Shown here: piece after piece, positions 5,244-5,277 of the stretch
Layout of the letters: each line of letters begins with the position of its first letter
Numbering within the stretch: position 1 is the first letter of the stretch
Source: Sphingomonas sp.
Lineage (GTDB): Bacteria > Pseudomonadota > Alphaproteobacteria > Sphingomonadales > Sphingomonadaceae
NCBI GenBank assembly: GCA_025935515.1
Contig: JAICVC010000138.1
Location: 1 to 5,277, forward strand
DNA length: 5,277 nt
Direction: 5' to 3'
Notes under the pieces: generated by a model
The model's input: only the letters and a program-made list of their open reading frames with translations
Databases searched by the model: none
Told to the model about the DNA's origin: nothing
Made by a program: the position numbers and the translations under genes

Positions 5244-5277
5244 AGTAGCAGATGCCTGATTTTCACGTTTGGTCTGG

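Noticed and set aside
4996..5259. A plus-strand frame of 87 codons opposite the 66-aa gene
   Set aside because: It has no ribosome binding site or coherent protein character, and the minus-strand gene is better supported.

Overview
The window looks like chromosomal DNA of an alphaproteobacterium, most likely from the order Sphingomonadales (Sphingomonas-like). This rests on the high GC of the left part (for example 42 of 60 bases in 2461-2520, counted by hand), the wording of the MreD, PBP2 and RodA proteins, and small right-hand proteins that resemble little-studied sphingomonad proteins. The last point is recall without a database search, so the placement is an inference.

Left part (1-3581): the 3' end of the mre/mrd rod-shape operon. 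In order on the + strand it holds the last 20 codons of a probable mreC, complete mreD, complete mrdA (penicillin-binding protein 2) and complete rodA. Each stop codon overlaps the next start (TGATG, then ATGA, then ATGA), so the genes are probably translationally coupled. Together they encode part of the elongasome. MreC and MreD are the membrane scaffold that links cytoplasmic MreB filaments to the wall machinery. RodA (SEDS glycosyltransferase) polymerises glycan strands from lipid II, and PBP2 (transpeptidase) cross-links them. All expected catalytic motifs are intact. An imperfect 12-bp hairpin lies just after rodA.

Middle (3582-4154): a short spacer, a complete tRNA-Lys(CTT) with encoded CCA, then about 350 bases without a convincing gene. 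Base composition falls here (28 of 60 GC in 4021-4080). This stretch carries a 12-bp palindrome, an 11-bp-phased tandem repeat, three CGGAC-headed units and a small hairpin followed by six T residues.

Right part (4155-5277): two pairs of small genes facing each other. On the + strand, a 73-aa soluble protein of unknown function overlaps by 11 bases a 74-aa protein with two membrane segments. On the - strand lie a 111-aa alanine-rich helical lipoprotein and, upstream of it, a 66-aa protein of unknown function with a strong ribosome binding site. No mobile-element gene, CRISPR array or phage gene is visible. The less explained content is the set of small unknown genes and the repeat-rich spacer beside the tRNA, and nothing here amounts to an obvious new multi-gene system.
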